From: Oscillospiraceae bacterium
GTDB lineage: Bacteria; Bacillota; Clostridia; Oscillospirales; Ruminococcaceae
Assembly: GCA_017466865.1 (NCBI GenBank)
Contig: JAFTTI010000021.1
Span: 62,001 to 126,000, forward strand
DNA length: 64,000 bases
Reading direction: 5' to 3'
The translations under genes and the position numbers were made by a program. Under the pieces are notes generated by a model. The model had not been told where the DNA came from. It saw nothing but the letters and a program-made list of their open reading frames with translations, and made no database searches. Positions 8,841 to 17,556 of this stretch are shown in pieces (position 1 is the stretch's first letter; the number at the start of each line of letters is the position of its first letter).

Positions 8841-8869
8841 TTGTTTTATGAAAAGAAGTAATGTATAAT
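8841..8869 (+). promoter_or_regulatory. Promoter of 8905-9438
   Basis: TTGTTT, 17 bases, TATAAT. Confidence 0.55.
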
Positions 8870-8904
8870 TATCAGAGAAGATTTTTACATAGGGGGAAAA
8901 TGTT

Positions 8905-9438
8905 ATGTCAGAAAATAAAGGTAAAGAGAAAATAATTACTTTAATAGCAGGAATTATTCTTGCTGTCATAGCCGTTGTGGTTGTAGTTGCCGTAATGATA
9001 AATTCAACTGATGAAATAGATTCGGGTTCGGATTCGGTCTTTGATATAAGTTTTGGCTCGAAAACAAACGATGTATCTGATTTATACGGCATGAGTAAAG
9101 AAGATGCAGAAAAGATATGCGGAAAACCCGAGGAACAGCTTGATGAAGGCGAACAACGCAGTTTCGCTATATACGGGGACAATCATATAACTTATAACAA
9201 TGGATTTGTAGAAAAAATCACTGTATATTCATCTGATTTTCTTGAATTTGCAGGTTTCAGAGTAGGAGATAACCCATCCGAAGAAGAAATCACATCCAAA
9301 ATAGAAGAATGTGGATTCTGTATTCAATCAGTATCTGAAAATTCTATTAAATGCATAAATGATGATTGCATGGTTTTGGTTATTTTTGAAGATGGCAGGA
9401 TTTATAGTATACAGTTGATGGAAAACCCTCGGTCGTGA
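8905..9438 (+). CDS. Small membrane-anchored protein of unknown function
   Basis: 177 aa with a short charged head, one very hydrophobic helix (about residues 10-31) and an acidic extracytoplasmic domain. Residues 57-110 contain a YGMSKEDAEKICGKPEE segment with Gly-Lys-Pro, followed by a repeat of similar spacing (GFRVGDNPSEEEITSKIEECGF), suggesting two small alpha/beta repeats. This resembles the lipoprotein-like repeat folds seen in many clostridial extracytoplasmic proteins of unknown role, but no named family is evident. Base composition is a little more AT-rich than its neighbours. Monocistronic, with a promoter and a strong terminator. Confidence 0.55.
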   Translation: MSENKGKEKIITLIAGIILAVIAVVVVVAVMINSTDEIDSGSDSVFDISFGSKTNDVSDLYGMSKEDAEKICGKPEEQLDEGEQRSFAIYGDNHITYNNGFVEKITVYSSDFLEFAGFRVGDNPSEEEITSKIEECGFCIQSVSENSIKCINDDCMVLVIFEDGRIYSIQLMENPRS

Positions 9439-9492
9439 ATGATTCATAGATTATAAATCCATCGGAACATAAAGATTTATTGCTTTGAAATA

Positions 9493-9531
9493 AAAACTCC
9501 CCGTTCTTTTAAAGGAACGGGGAGTTTTATT
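9493..9531. terminator. Strong bidirectional terminator
   Basis: AAAACTCCCCGTTC / GAACGGGGAGTTTT, 14-bp stem with 8-base loop, between convergent genes; T-rich on both sides. Confidence 0.93.
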
Positions 9532-9532
9532 T

Positions 9533-11071
9533 TTATTCTTTCATTTCTTTATTTACTTCATCAAATTCTGCAACGATTTCATCATCGGGAGCCTTTGTAA
9601 GAAGTGAAACGACGATGATAACAACAAGTGCTACAATGAAAGCGGGGAGAAGTTCGTAGATTGCAAAAACTCCACCGAGTTTGCTTATTACGAATTTCCA
9701 GAGGAATACCATAACTCCGCCTGCGACCATTCCTGAAATTGCACCATACTTATTTGAACGTTTCCAGAAAAGTGCTGTAAGCATAACGGGGCCGAATGTA
9801 GCACCGAAACCTGCCCATGCGAAAGATACAACTCTGAATACCGAGCTGTCGGGATTCCATGCGATAACAACGCCGAGGATTGCTATAACAACGAGAACTC
9901 CTCTTGCGCAGAGCATTGATGTCTTTTCGCTCATCTTTACTTTAAAGAATCCCTTAAGGATATTTTCAGACATACTTGATGATGCGGCGAGAAGCTGTGA
10001 ATCGGCAGTAGACATTGTACAAGCGAGAATTCCTGAGAATACAAGTCCTGCAACGAGAGCGAGAAGTATATGCTTTTCACTCATGAACATAGCAACTTTT
10101 ATAATGATTGTTTCTGAATCAGAACCTGAAAGTGCGGGAATAATTCCCTGTGCTGTAAGAGCGTTTCCTATAAAGCCTATGAAGATTGCAACTGCCATTG
10201 AAATTACAACCCATACAGTAGCAACTCTTCTTGATGTCTTTATCTTGTTCTTATCTTCAACAGCCATAAATCTTAAAAGGATATGAGGCATACCGAAATA
10301 ACCGAGACCCCATGCAAGAAGCGATGCTATTGTGAGGAAAGAATATTTATCTGCTGCCAATGTTTCTGTGTTATGTATGTGAGAAAGAGAGAAGTAGCCT
10401 GCGAGTTCGTTTGCGTTTGCCATAACAGCGTCAAATCCGCCCGCTGTATGAACACCGAAACCAACTATGCTGATAAGAGCGAGTGTCATAACGATACTCT
10501 GGATAAAGTCTGTGAAACTTGCTGCTAAAAATCCGCCAAGGCAGGTATAAAGAACGATGATAACTGCGCTGACAATCATAGCAACCTGATATTCCCAGCC
10601 GAAAAGTGTGCTGAAAAGTTTTCCGCAGGCTGCAAATCCCGAACCTGTATAAGGAACGAAGAATACTAAGATGATAACTGCTGAAATAAGTGTGAGAATT
10701 CCCTTGTCATCGCGGTAACGGTTAGCGAAGAAATCGGGGATTGTGATTGAGTTACTGCATTTTTCTGTGTAGATACGAAGTCTTTTTGCAACAAGAAGCC
10801 AGTTTAAGTATGTTCCTATTGCAAGACCTATCGCTGTCCAGCCTGCTTCAGCGCCACCTGTAAGGTATGCAACTCCGGGAAGACCCATAAGAAGCCAGCT
10901 GCTCATGTCTGATGCTTCAGCACTCATCGCTGAAACAAAAGGACCTAATTTTCTGCCGCCGAGATAAAAATCCCCGACATCCTTGTTTTTCTTTGAATGA
11001 AGTGCTCCGATTACAATCATCATTCCCATATAGAGAACGATTGTAATGAGAATTGCTGTTATTGAACCCAT
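9533..11071 (-). CDS. putP: Sodium/proline symporter
   Basis: 512-residue member of the solute:sodium symporter family with about 13 membrane helices. The PutP signature is clear in DFYLGGRKLGPFVSAMSAEASDMSSW (about residues 32-57) and in GIPHILLRFMAVED-like residues near 270-285. It would import proline with Na+. It is the last gene of a minus-strand operon after an AGCS symporter and a GH1 beta-glucosidase, 42 bases from the latter. The ATG at 11071 has its only good Shine-Dalgarno sequence about 30 bases upstream, separated by a perfect hairpin (11082-11102); see findings. Confidence 0.92.
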   Translation of the reverse strand: MGSITAILITIVLYMGMMIVIGALHSKKNKDVGDFYLGGRKLGPFVSAMSAEASDMSSWLLMGLPGVAYLTGGAEAGWTAIGLAIGTYLNWLLVAKRLRIYTEKCSNSITIPDFFANRYRDDKGILTLISAVIILVFFVPYTGSGFAACGKLFSTLFGWEYQVAMIVSAVIIVLYTCLGGFLAASFTDFIQSIVMTLALISIVGFGVHTAGGFDAVMANANELAGYFSLSHIHNTETLAADKYSFLTIASLLAWGLGYFGMPHILLRFMAVEDKNKIKTSRRVATVWVVISMAVAIFIGFIGNALTAQGIIPALSGSDSETIIIKVAMFMSEKHILLALVAGLVFSGILACTMSTADSQLLAASSSMSENILKGFFKVKMSEKTSMLCARGVLVVIAILGVVIAWNPDSSVFRVVSFAWAGFGATFGPVMLTALFWKRSNKYGAISGMVAGGVMVFLWKFVISKLGGVFAIYELLPAFIVALVVIIVVSLLTKAPDDEIVAEFDEVNKEMKE

Positions 11072-11100
11072 AATTTTTCTTGTATGATTTTAAAAATCAT
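11059..11100 (-). CDS. Possible 13-codon leader ORF overlapping the putP start
   Basis: An ATG directly behind AGGAGGGG opens a 13-codon frame, stopping 12 bases inside putP in another frame. The spacing to the Shine-Dalgarno is short and the frame could be coincidental. It is listed because the proper putP start lacks a nearby ribosome binding site. Confidence 0.25.
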   Translation of the reverse strand: MIFKIIQEKLWVQ

Positions 11101-11102
11101 AC
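11082..11102 (-). promoter_or_regulatory. Perfect hairpin between SD and putP start
   Basis: 21-base palindrome with 10-bp arms GTATGATTTT / AAAATCATAC around one central base. Folding would bring the upstream Shine-Dalgarno to roughly normal distance from the putP ATG. Confidence 0.5.
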
Positions 11103-11113
11103 CCCTCCTTTTT

Positions 11114-12463
11114 TTATAATATTTCACCGTTTGACTCAATTACTTTCTTATACCACAACGCAGATTCCTTGACGGTTCTCTCCCCCGTTCTGTAATCCAC
11201 GAAAATAAGACCAAATCTTCGGTCATATCCACTCGACCATTCGAAATTATCCATTACAGACCAATAGAAATATCCCATAATATCAACACCTTCTTCTGCG
11301 GCTCTTTTAAGACCGTTGAGATAGCGGTGAACGAAATCGATTCTCGATTCATCGTGAACTTTTCCGTCAAGATGAATCCAGTCATGACAGGGCATTCCGT
11401 TTTCTGTTATGATAATGGGAAGTTTATATCTGTCATATAAAAACTTCGCCGAATAATAGAGTGCGTTTTCGCATATCGGCCAGTCCATAGCGTTTCTCGG
11501 CGAGCCGATATATGTGTTTGAAAGATAATCGCCTTTCATAGAATAAGGCTTTGTTTCATAAATGTTTACACCATAAAAATCAAGTGGCTGAGAGATTATT
11601 TCAAAGTCACCATCTTTTATTACATCTTTAAGAATATTACCGAAAAGTTCATATGCCTTAGCGGGATAATTACCGAGTATGACGGGGTCAGACCACCACG
11701 AATTTGAAAAAACATAGTTTCCTTCATCAAAATCAAAACTTAAAAATCTTGCTTTTTCAAGTTCTTTTTCTCTTTCATCTTTCGGTTCGACACAAGGCCC
11801 TGTCGGAGAAAATCCGATTTTAACATCGCCCTTTGCATTTTCTCTTATAGCCTTTACAGCCCTGCCGTGCGAAAGAAGAATGTTATGCCCCATTTTTATA
11901 ATGTCGGTATCGGGAAGGATAACGAAAGGAGCAAATTTCGCTTCTTTGTAACCTGTTCCCAAAAAAACCTGAGGCTCATTTATCGTAATAAAATATTTTA
12001 CTCTGTCTGAAAAAAGCTCTGTGCAGATTTTGGCATAGTTTTCAAACCATAACGGGCTTTCATCGTTCATCCATCCGCCTTTTCTATGAAGCGAAAGGGG
12101 ATAATCCCAGTGAAAGAGTGTTATAACAGGCTCGATGCCGTTTTTTATGAGTTCGTCAATAAGGTTGTTATAAAATAAAACGCCCTTTTCGTTTATCTCT
12201 CCGACACCATCGGGAAGAATTCTTGTCCATGAGATAGAAAATCTGTAGAATTTAAGCCCCATTTCTTTCATTAAAGCTACATCTTCTTTATAGCGATGAT
12301 AATGGTCACAAGCTACATTTCCGTTTTCGTTGTGAGCGATTTTTCCTTTTAAAGATGAATAATAGTCCCATATATTAAGACCTTTTCCGTCTTCATCAAA
12401 AGCGCCCTCAACCTGATAAGCAGCCGAAGCTGCACCCCACATAAAATCATTTCTGAACGACAT
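11114..12463 (-). CDS. GH1 beta-glucosidase / 6-phospho-beta-glucosidase family
   Basis: 449 aa, full-length GH1. N-terminal FMWGAASAAYQVEG, the acid/base in TINEP (E163) and the nucleophile in ITENG (E354) are intact. The start at 12463 is preferred over an in-frame TTG at 12481 because GGCAGGG lies seven bases upstream. No signal peptide, so cytoplasmic. Whether it prefers phosphorylated substrates cannot be settled here; no PTS EII component is in the window and the flanking transporters are amino-acid symporters. It lies 21 bases after the AGCS gene and 42 before putP, an unusual operon composition for a glycosidase. Confidence 0.92.
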   Translation of the reverse strand: MSFRNDFMWGAASAAYQVEGAFDEDGKGLNIWDYYSSLKGKIAHNENGNVACDHYHRYKEDVALMKEMGLKFYRFSISWTRILPDGVGEINEKGVLFYNNLIDELIKNGIEPVITLFHWDYPLSLHRKGGWMNDESPLWFENYAKICTELFSDRVKYFITINEPQVFLGTGYKEAKFAPFVILPDTDIIKMGHNILLSHGRAVKAIRENAKGDVKIGFSPTGPCVEPKDEREKELEKARFLSFDFDEGNYVFSNSWWSDPVILGNYPAKAYELFGNILKDVIKDGDFEIISQPLDFYGVNIYETKPYSMKGDYLSNTYIGSPRNAMDWPICENALYYSAKFLYDRYKLPIIITENGMPCHDWIHLDGKVHDESRIDFVHRYLNGLKRAAEEGVDIMGYFYWSVMDNFEWSSGYDRRFGLIFVDYRTGERTVKESALWYKKVIESNGEIL

Positions 12464-12484
12464 AAAATCCCTGCCTTTCAAGAT

Positions 12485-14017
12485 TTAATTTTCTTCTTTT
12501 ATAGCCTTTGCGGTTTCTGCCTGAATATTTGCATCATAGGAGAGAACAGGCTCTACATCTTTTTTCTTTATCTTTCTGTCAACATAGTTCTGTGTGATTT
12601 TAATAACCATAGGTGAGAGTGAAACAACACCTATAAGATTAGGAATCATCATCATTCCGTTGAATGTATCCGAAATATCCCAGGCAATAGAAGATGTCAT
12701 AAGCGAGCCTGAAACTATCATAAGAACAAAGAACACACGATAGAATTTTGTTGCCTTTTCGCCGAAGATGTATTCAAAAGCCTTACAGCCATAGTGCGAC
12801 CAGCCGAGAACGGTTGTGAAGGCGAAAAGAAGGATTGAAACAGCAATAAAGATATTTCCGATAATTCCGAATGAGTTTCCGAACGCGTTTGCAACAAGCG
12901 TTGCATCGTCAACACCCTTGTTTACAATACCCGTTTCAAGATTTATGCTTCCTGATGAAAGAACAACGACAGCGGTCATTGTGCAGACAACGAATGTGTC
13001 GATGAATACCTGAAGTATTCCCCACATCCCCTGCTTTACAGGTTCTTTTACATTTGATGAGGCGTTTACCATAACAGCAGAGCCGAGTCCTGCTTCGTTT
13101 GAGAAAACCCCTCTTTTACAGCCTTGTGTTACAACCTCTTTAATTGAAATTCCGACAGCACCGCCTATAACAGCGTCAACTCCGAATGCAAATTTAAAGA
13201 TTGAAACGAAAATATCGCCGACCATATCGATATGCATAAAGAAAACAGCAAGACAGCCTATAATATAAGCTATCGCCATAAAGGGAACAACCTTTTCGGC
13301 AACAGCGGCTATTCTCTGAATTCCGCCTAAAATGATAAGACCTCCTATAATCATAAGGATAATTCCTATTATAAGGGATGTCCATTTTACATTTCCGAAA
13401 GCATATCCGAAATCAAGACCGAAATTTGTGAAAAAAGCGTTTTCAAGATTTATTACGATCTTATTGATCTGACCCATATTTCCGATACCGAATGAAGCAA
13501 GGATCGCACATATCGCAAAGACAACTGCAAGAACAGAGCCGAGTTTCTTACATCCCTTATAATTGCCGAGACCGTCTTTGAGGTAATACATAGCTCCGCC
13601 TGACCATTCGCCGTTTTTGTTTCTTCTGCGGTAATAAATGCCCAAAACATTTTCTGAAAAACTTGTCATCATTCCGAAAAATGCAGCAACCCACATCCAG
13701 AATACAGCGCCTGGGCCACCCATACATATAGCCGCCGAAACACCTGCTATATTTCCTGTTCCTATTGTGGCGGCAAGGGCTGTGCAGAGTGCCTGAAACT
13801 GTGAAACGCCGCCTTTGTCGTTGTTCTCGCGGACCTTACTTTCTTTCTTGAATATTCCGCCTATGGTCGACATCCACCATTCTTTTATATGAACAATCTG
13901 AAAGAATTTTGTTATTACTGTTGTAAGAATTCCTGTTCCGATAAGAAGGAAAAGACCGATTTTAACCCAGACAAAATCGTTTATGACACTATTGACCTTG
14001 ACTATTGTGTCAAACAT
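12485..14017 (-). CDS. AGCS-family sodium:alanine symporter
   Basis: 510-residue alanine/glycine:cation symporter with about 11 membrane helices. The signature stretch TALAATIGTGNIAGV (about residues 90-104) and the second conserved segment KRGVFSNEAGLGSAVMVNAS (about 300-320) are present. Start at 14017 is chosen because GAGAGGAG precedes it by about ten bases; an upstream GTG at 14047 lies between promoter and ribosome binding site. Imports alanine or glycine with Na+. First gene of the operon with GH1 and putP; promoter at 14058-14086. Confidence 0.92.
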   Translation of the reverse strand: MFDTIVKVNSVINDFVWVKIGLFLLIGTGILTTVITKFFQIVHIKEWWMSTIGGIFKKESKVRENNDKGGVSQFQALCTALAATIGTGNIAGVSAAICMGGPGAVFWMWVAAFFGMMTSFSENVLGIYYRRRNKNGEWSGGAMYYLKDGLGNYKGCKKLGSVLAVVFAICAILASFGIGNMGQINKIVINLENAFFTNFGLDFGYAFGNVKWTSLIIGIILMIIGGLIILGGIQRIAAVAEKVVPFMAIAYIIGCLAVFFMHIDMVGDIFVSIFKFAFGVDAVIGGAVGISIKEVVTQGCKRGVFSNEAGLGSAVMVNASSNVKEPVKQGMWGILQVFIDTFVVCTMTAVVVLSSGSINLETGIVNKGVDDATLVANAFGNSFGIIGNIFIAVSILLFAFTTVLGWSHYGCKAFEYIFGEKATKFYRVFFVLMIVSGSLMTSSIAWDISDTFNGMMMIPNLIGVVSLSPMVIKITQNYVDRKIKKKDVEPVLSYDANIQAETAKAIKEEN

Positions 14018-14057
14018 CCGTAAAAAACTCCTCTCTGAAAAAATCACATATTGATTT

Positions 14058-14086
14058 ATTCTACCATATTTTGAGCCTCAATGCAA
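14058..14086 (-). promoter_or_regulatory. Promoter of the AGCS-GH1-putP operon
   Basis: Minus strand TTGCAT, 17 bases, TAGAAT with TGG before the -10. Confidence 0.7.
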
Positions 14087-14107
14087 GAAAATTCGTGTAA
14101 AATCACA

Positions 14108-14136
14108 TTGAAGGCATCATTTTTTTGTGATATAAT
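14108..14136 (+). promoter_or_regulatory. Promoter of the MATE gene
   Basis: TTGAAG, 17 bases, TATAAT with TGA immediately before (extended -10). It rules out the in-frame upstream start at 14081. Confidence 0.72.
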
Positions 14137-14176
14137 TTTATCTGACGATATTTTTTCGGAAAAGGGGGCGGAAAAG

Positions 14177-15529
14177 ATGACAAAAGCAGAGAAAAAACGC
14201 TATGAGATGCTCAATTCAAATATCCCTTTGCTTGTATCAAAACTTGCGATACCAACGATAATAACAATGCTGATTTCCGCCTTTTATAATATGGCAGATA
14301 CCTACTTTATCGGTGAACTTAATGATACTTTAGCGACAGCCGCGGTAGGCGTTGCGATGCCTCTTATGAATGTTGTTCAGGCGATAGGATTTTTCTTCGG
14401 ACACGGCTCGGGAAACTATATATCCCACGCCCTCGGCAGAGGAGATATAGAAGCCGCTGAAAAAATGTCTGATACATCGCTTGTTCTTTCTTTCTCATTC
14501 GGTGTTCTTATTTCTGTTTTAGGATTTGTTTTTATAGAGCCTTTCGTTCTTTTTCTCGGTGCAACAGAACTTATAAAGAAAAGCAGTGCTGAATATATAT
14601 CAATTCTTCTGATAGGCGTTCCTTTCATAATGTCAGCATTTACAATGAATAATCAGATAAGATTCAAAGGAAATGCCCTTTCGGGAATGATAGGAATGGC
14701 AGCGGGTTCTCTTTTGAATGTTATTTTAGACCCCATCTTCATAACAATTCTTAAAATGGGGGTAAAGGGTGCTGCGATAGCAACTGTTGTCAGCCAGATA
14801 ATTTCTTTTATCATCCTTCTTTTTATAACAGGAAGAGTAAAAGTAAGAAAGATAGAACTTTCATTCACACAAGCGATTTTTTCGGCACTTTTCAGATACG
14901 GAACGCCCTCGCTTATGCGTCAGGCAGTTATAGGGATTTCTGCAATATGTATGAATAATATCGCAAAAGGATATGACGAACCTATGATAGCCGCAATATC
15001 AATTGTCCAGAAAATAACCTGGATAGGCGTTTCGGTTATAATCGGTTTCGGACAAGGCTTTCAGCCTGTTTGTGGATTCAATATCGGTGCTAAAAGATAT
15101 GACAGAGTAAGATATGCCTATAAATTCTGTACTGTTTTTTCGAGTATATTTATGCTTGTTTTCGGTGCGATTGTATTTATGATGTCGGATAATCTCATTT
15201 CTGTTTTCAGGGATGACCCTTTAGTTATCGCAGACGGAACGCCGATGCTTCGTTTTCAGTGCATAACGGCGGTTACTCAGGGCATTATCGTTATGACGAA
15301 TATGCTACTTCAGAATATGGGAAAAACTTTCCTTTCATCATTTTTTGCTATGGCAAGACAAGGACTTTTCTTTATTCCGATAATCTATATCTTTTCATCT
15401 GCTTTCGGAATGGCGGGGTTATGGACAGCACAGTCCGCCGCCGATGTTTTGACAGCACTTTTATCACTCCCTGCGATGTTTATGCTTTTAAAAGAACTCA
15501 GAGAAAAAGAAGAAACTGCAACGATATGA
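14177..15529 (+). CDS. MATE-family efflux transporter
   Basis: 450 aa with twelve membrane helices. MATE/DinF-type landmarks include the N-terminal LAIPTIITMLISAFYNMADTYF-like first helix (about 21-42) and the KGNALSGMIGMAAGSLLN region (about 155-172) that opens the second helix pair. Exports cationic or organic compounds in exchange for Na+ or H+; the substrate is not predictable. Start set by AAGGGGGCGG and by the promoter at 14108-14136. It stands alone, divergent from the AGCS operon, and ends in a terminator that overlaps its stop codon. Confidence 0.9.
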   Translation: MTKAEKKRYEMLNSNIPLLVSKLAIPTIITMLISAFYNMADTYFIGELNDTLATAAVGVAMPLMNVVQAIGFFFGHGSGNYISHALGRGDIEAAEKMSDTSLVLSFSFGVLISVLGFVFIEPFVLFLGATELIKKSSAEYISILLIGVPFIMSAFTMNNQIRFKGNALSGMIGMAAGSLLNVILDPIFITILKMGVKGAAIATVVSQIISFIILLFITGRVKVRKIELSFTQAIFSALFRYGTPSLMRQAVIGISAICMNNIAKGYDEPMIAAISIVQKITWIGVSVIIGFGQGFQPVCGFNIGAKRYDRVRYAYKFCTVFSSIFMLVFGAIVFMMSDNLISVFRDDPLVIADGTPMLRFQCITAVTQGIIVMTNMLLQNMGKTFLSSFFAMARQGLFFIPIIYIFSSAFGMAGLWTAQSAADVLTALLSLPAMFMLLKELREKEETATI

Positions 15530-15550
15530 TTTGTTGCAGTTTTATTTTTT
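15513..15550 (+). terminator. Terminator overlapping the MATE stop
   Basis: AAACTGCAAC / GTTGCAGTTT stem around a 10-base loop that contains the stop codon; T-rich tail. Confidence 0.8.
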
Positions 15551-15619
15551 ATTCTGCATAATGAATTGTTTTCTGCAAAAACTATCTTTCGGATTATATA
15601 AAAACGGAGGATTTTTATT

Positions 15620-15877
15620 ATGAAAAAATTTACCTATAAAATAAAAGATGAAGTTGGTATCCACGCGCGCCCTGCGGGGTATCTCGCTAAAAAATCGAAA
15701 GAGTTTGAAAGCGTTATTACAATCGAGAAAAACGGAAAGAAAGCTACTGCCTCAAAACTTATGGCAGTTATGTCTTTAGGAGTAGAACAAGGCGATGAAG
15801 TGACGGTTACCATTGAAGGAAATGACGAAGAAAAAGCGTCAGTTGAAATAAAAAAATTCTTTGAAGAAAATCTTTAA
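15620..15877 (+). CDS. ptsH: HPr phosphocarrier protein (Lys at position 46)
   Basis: 85-residue HPr that carries phosphate from EI to PTS permeases. The active histidine is His15 in the GIHARPAG motif. Aligned without gaps to Bacillus HPr, the regulatory Ser46 of the KSIMGVMSLG helix is replaced: here it reads SKLMAVMSLG, so position 46 is Lys and a Ser sits at 45. HPr kinase-dependent catabolite repression through Ser46 is therefore doubtful for this copy. It lies 15 bases upstream of EI in the standard ptsHI order. GGAGG site precedes the ATG. Confidence 0.93.
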   Translation: MKKFTYKIKDEVGIHARPAGYLAKKSKEFESVITIEKNGKKATASKLMAVMSLGVEQGDEVTVTIEGNDEEKASVEIKKFFEENL

Positions 15878-15892
15878 ATCAGGGAGTTTGTT

Positions 15893-17524
15893 ATGACGAT
15901 TTTTGAAGGAAAGGGAATATGCGATGCTGTCGCTATGGGGAGGATTTCTGTCATAAGAAAACAGAAAAAAGAAATCGAAAGAAAAAATATAACCGATATA
16001 AAAAACGAAACCGAAAGATTTGAAAATGCAAAGAATGAAGTTTTATCCGAACTTGAAACAGTAAGAGAAAAAGCAGTCAGCAAAGTCGGGGAAGAAGGCG
16101 CTGCGATATTTGAAATCCATAAAATGATGATTGAGGATGAAGATTATAACGACTTTATTTTAAATATGATAAAGGATGAAAAAGTGTCTGCCGAATACGC
16201 AGTCTTTTCTGCTTCCAAAAAATTTTCAGAGTTGTTTTCCTCTATGGAAAACGCTTATATGAAATCCCGCGCTGCCGATATAAAAGAAATTTCAGAGCGT
16301 CTTATAAATCACCTTTCGGGAGAAAATGAAAATATAATAGATGGCGAACAGGTAATAATCTGTGCTAAGGATTTGTCCCCCGGTGAAACCATACTTCTTG
16401 ATAAAGAAAAAATACTTTCTTTCGTAACGGCAAAAGGTTCTCTGAATTCACATACTGCCATTCTCGCTAAAAGTATGAATATCCCCGCTGTTGTGAATGT
16501 CGGTGATGAATTTCTTTCTCTCATAAAAAACGGAGATTACGCGATAGCAGACGGCTTTTCAGGAAAGTTCATCTTAAACCCCGATGTAGAAACTATCTCT
16601 TATTATGAGAAAAAGGTGGATGAATACAAAGAAAAGAACAACCTTCTTTTATCTCTTAAAGGCAAAGAAAGCAAAACTATTGACGGAAGAAGAATAGATG
16701 TTTTCGCGAATATCGGAAACGCAGAAAGCATAAAAGAAGTCAAAGAAAGCGATGCTGACGGAATAGGTCTTTTTCGAAGCGAATTCATCTTTTTGGGGCG
16801 TGATGATTTTCCTTCTGAAGAAGAACAGTTTTTTGTCTATAAAAAAATTGCTGAAGAAATGAATGGCGAAAAAGTAATAATAAGAACACTCGATATAGGT
16901 GCTGATAAACAGGCGGATTATTTCGGCATTTCTGATGAAGAAAATCCCGCATTAGGTCTTCGTGGAATAAGACTTTGTCTTTCAAGAAAAGATGTTTTTA
17001 AAATACAACTCCGCGCTTTATACAGAGCGTCTGAATACGGAAATATAAACATAATGTTCCCAATGATAACGAGCGAAAAAGAGGTTGATGAAATTCTTTC
17101 TCTCTGTGAAGATGTAAGAGAAGAACTCAAAAAAGAGGGAATACCTTTTGACGAAAAAACAGAACTCGGAATAATGATTGAAACCCCTGCGGCAGCCATA
17201 ATAAGCGACGACCTTTCTAAAAAGGTTTCGTTTTTCAGTATAGGAACAAACGACCTTATCCAGTATACTCTTGCTTGTGACCGACAGAATTTATCTGTTG
17301 AAAAATTCTGTGATACACATCATAAGGCGGTTTTAAAACTTATTGAAATGACAATAAAAAATGCTCATAAAAATGGTGTCTGGGTAGGCATATGCGGTGA
17401 ACTTGCCGCCGATATTTCTTTAACAGAAACCTTTATTAAAATGGGTGTTGATGAACTTTCGGTTTCTCCGCCTTATGTCCTGAAACTTCGTGAAAGAATA
17501 AGAAATATAGATTTATCAAAATAA
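15893..17524 (+). CDS. ptsI: PTS Enzyme I (phosphoenolpyruvate-protein phosphotransferase)
   Basis: 543 aa, typical length 540-575. It autophosphorylates from PEP and passes phosphate to HPr. The phospho-histidine is His187 in the SLNSHTAILAK motif (normally GGxxSHTAI), followed by the PEP-binding barrel with GIGLFRSEF (about 285-293) and SIGTNDLIQY (about 445-454) and the active cysteine in GICGELAAD near 500. The GG of the His motif is changed to KGSLN but the SHTAI core is intact. Forms ptsHI with the preceding gene; no sugar-specific EII is in this window. Confidence 0.93.
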   Translation: MTIFEGKGICDAVAMGRISVIRKQKKEIERKNITDIKNETERFENAKNEVLSELETVREKAVSKVGEEGAAIFEIHKMMIEDEDYNDFILNMIKDEKVSAEYAVFSASKKFSELFSSMENAYMKSRAADIKEISERLINHLSGENENIIDGEQVIICAKDLSPGETILLDKEKILSFVTAKGSLNSHTAILAKSMNIPAVVNVGDEFLSLIKNGDYAIADGFSGKFILNPDVETISYYEKKVDEYKEKNNLLLSLKGKESKTIDGRRIDVFANIGNAESIKEVKESDADGIGLFRSEFIFLGRDDFPSEEEQFFVYKKIAEEMNGEKVIIRTLDIGADKQADYFGISDEENPALGLRGIRLCLSRKDVFKIQLRALYRASEYGNINIMFPMITSEKEVDEILSLCEDVREELKKEGIPFDEKTELGIMIETPAAAIISDDLSKKVSFFSIGTNDLIQYTLACDRQNLSVEKFCDTHHKAVLKLIEMTIKNAHKNGVWVGICGELAADISLTETFIKMGVDELSVSPPYVLKLRERIRNIDLSK

Positions 17525-17556
17525 AAAGAGGTGTATTTTAAAATACACCTCTTTTA
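17525..17556. terminator. Perfect 32-base palindrome, bidirectional terminator
   Basis: AAAAGAGGTGTATTTT immediately followed by its reverse complement; overlaps the stop of the minus-strand AlkD-like gene and serves both convergent units. Confidence 0.9.

Noticed and set aside
9681-10286. 201-residue plus-strand frame antisense to putP
   Set aside because: Fully inside a convincing putP; composition is a reverse-frame shadow of hydrophobic codons and there is no ribosome binding site.
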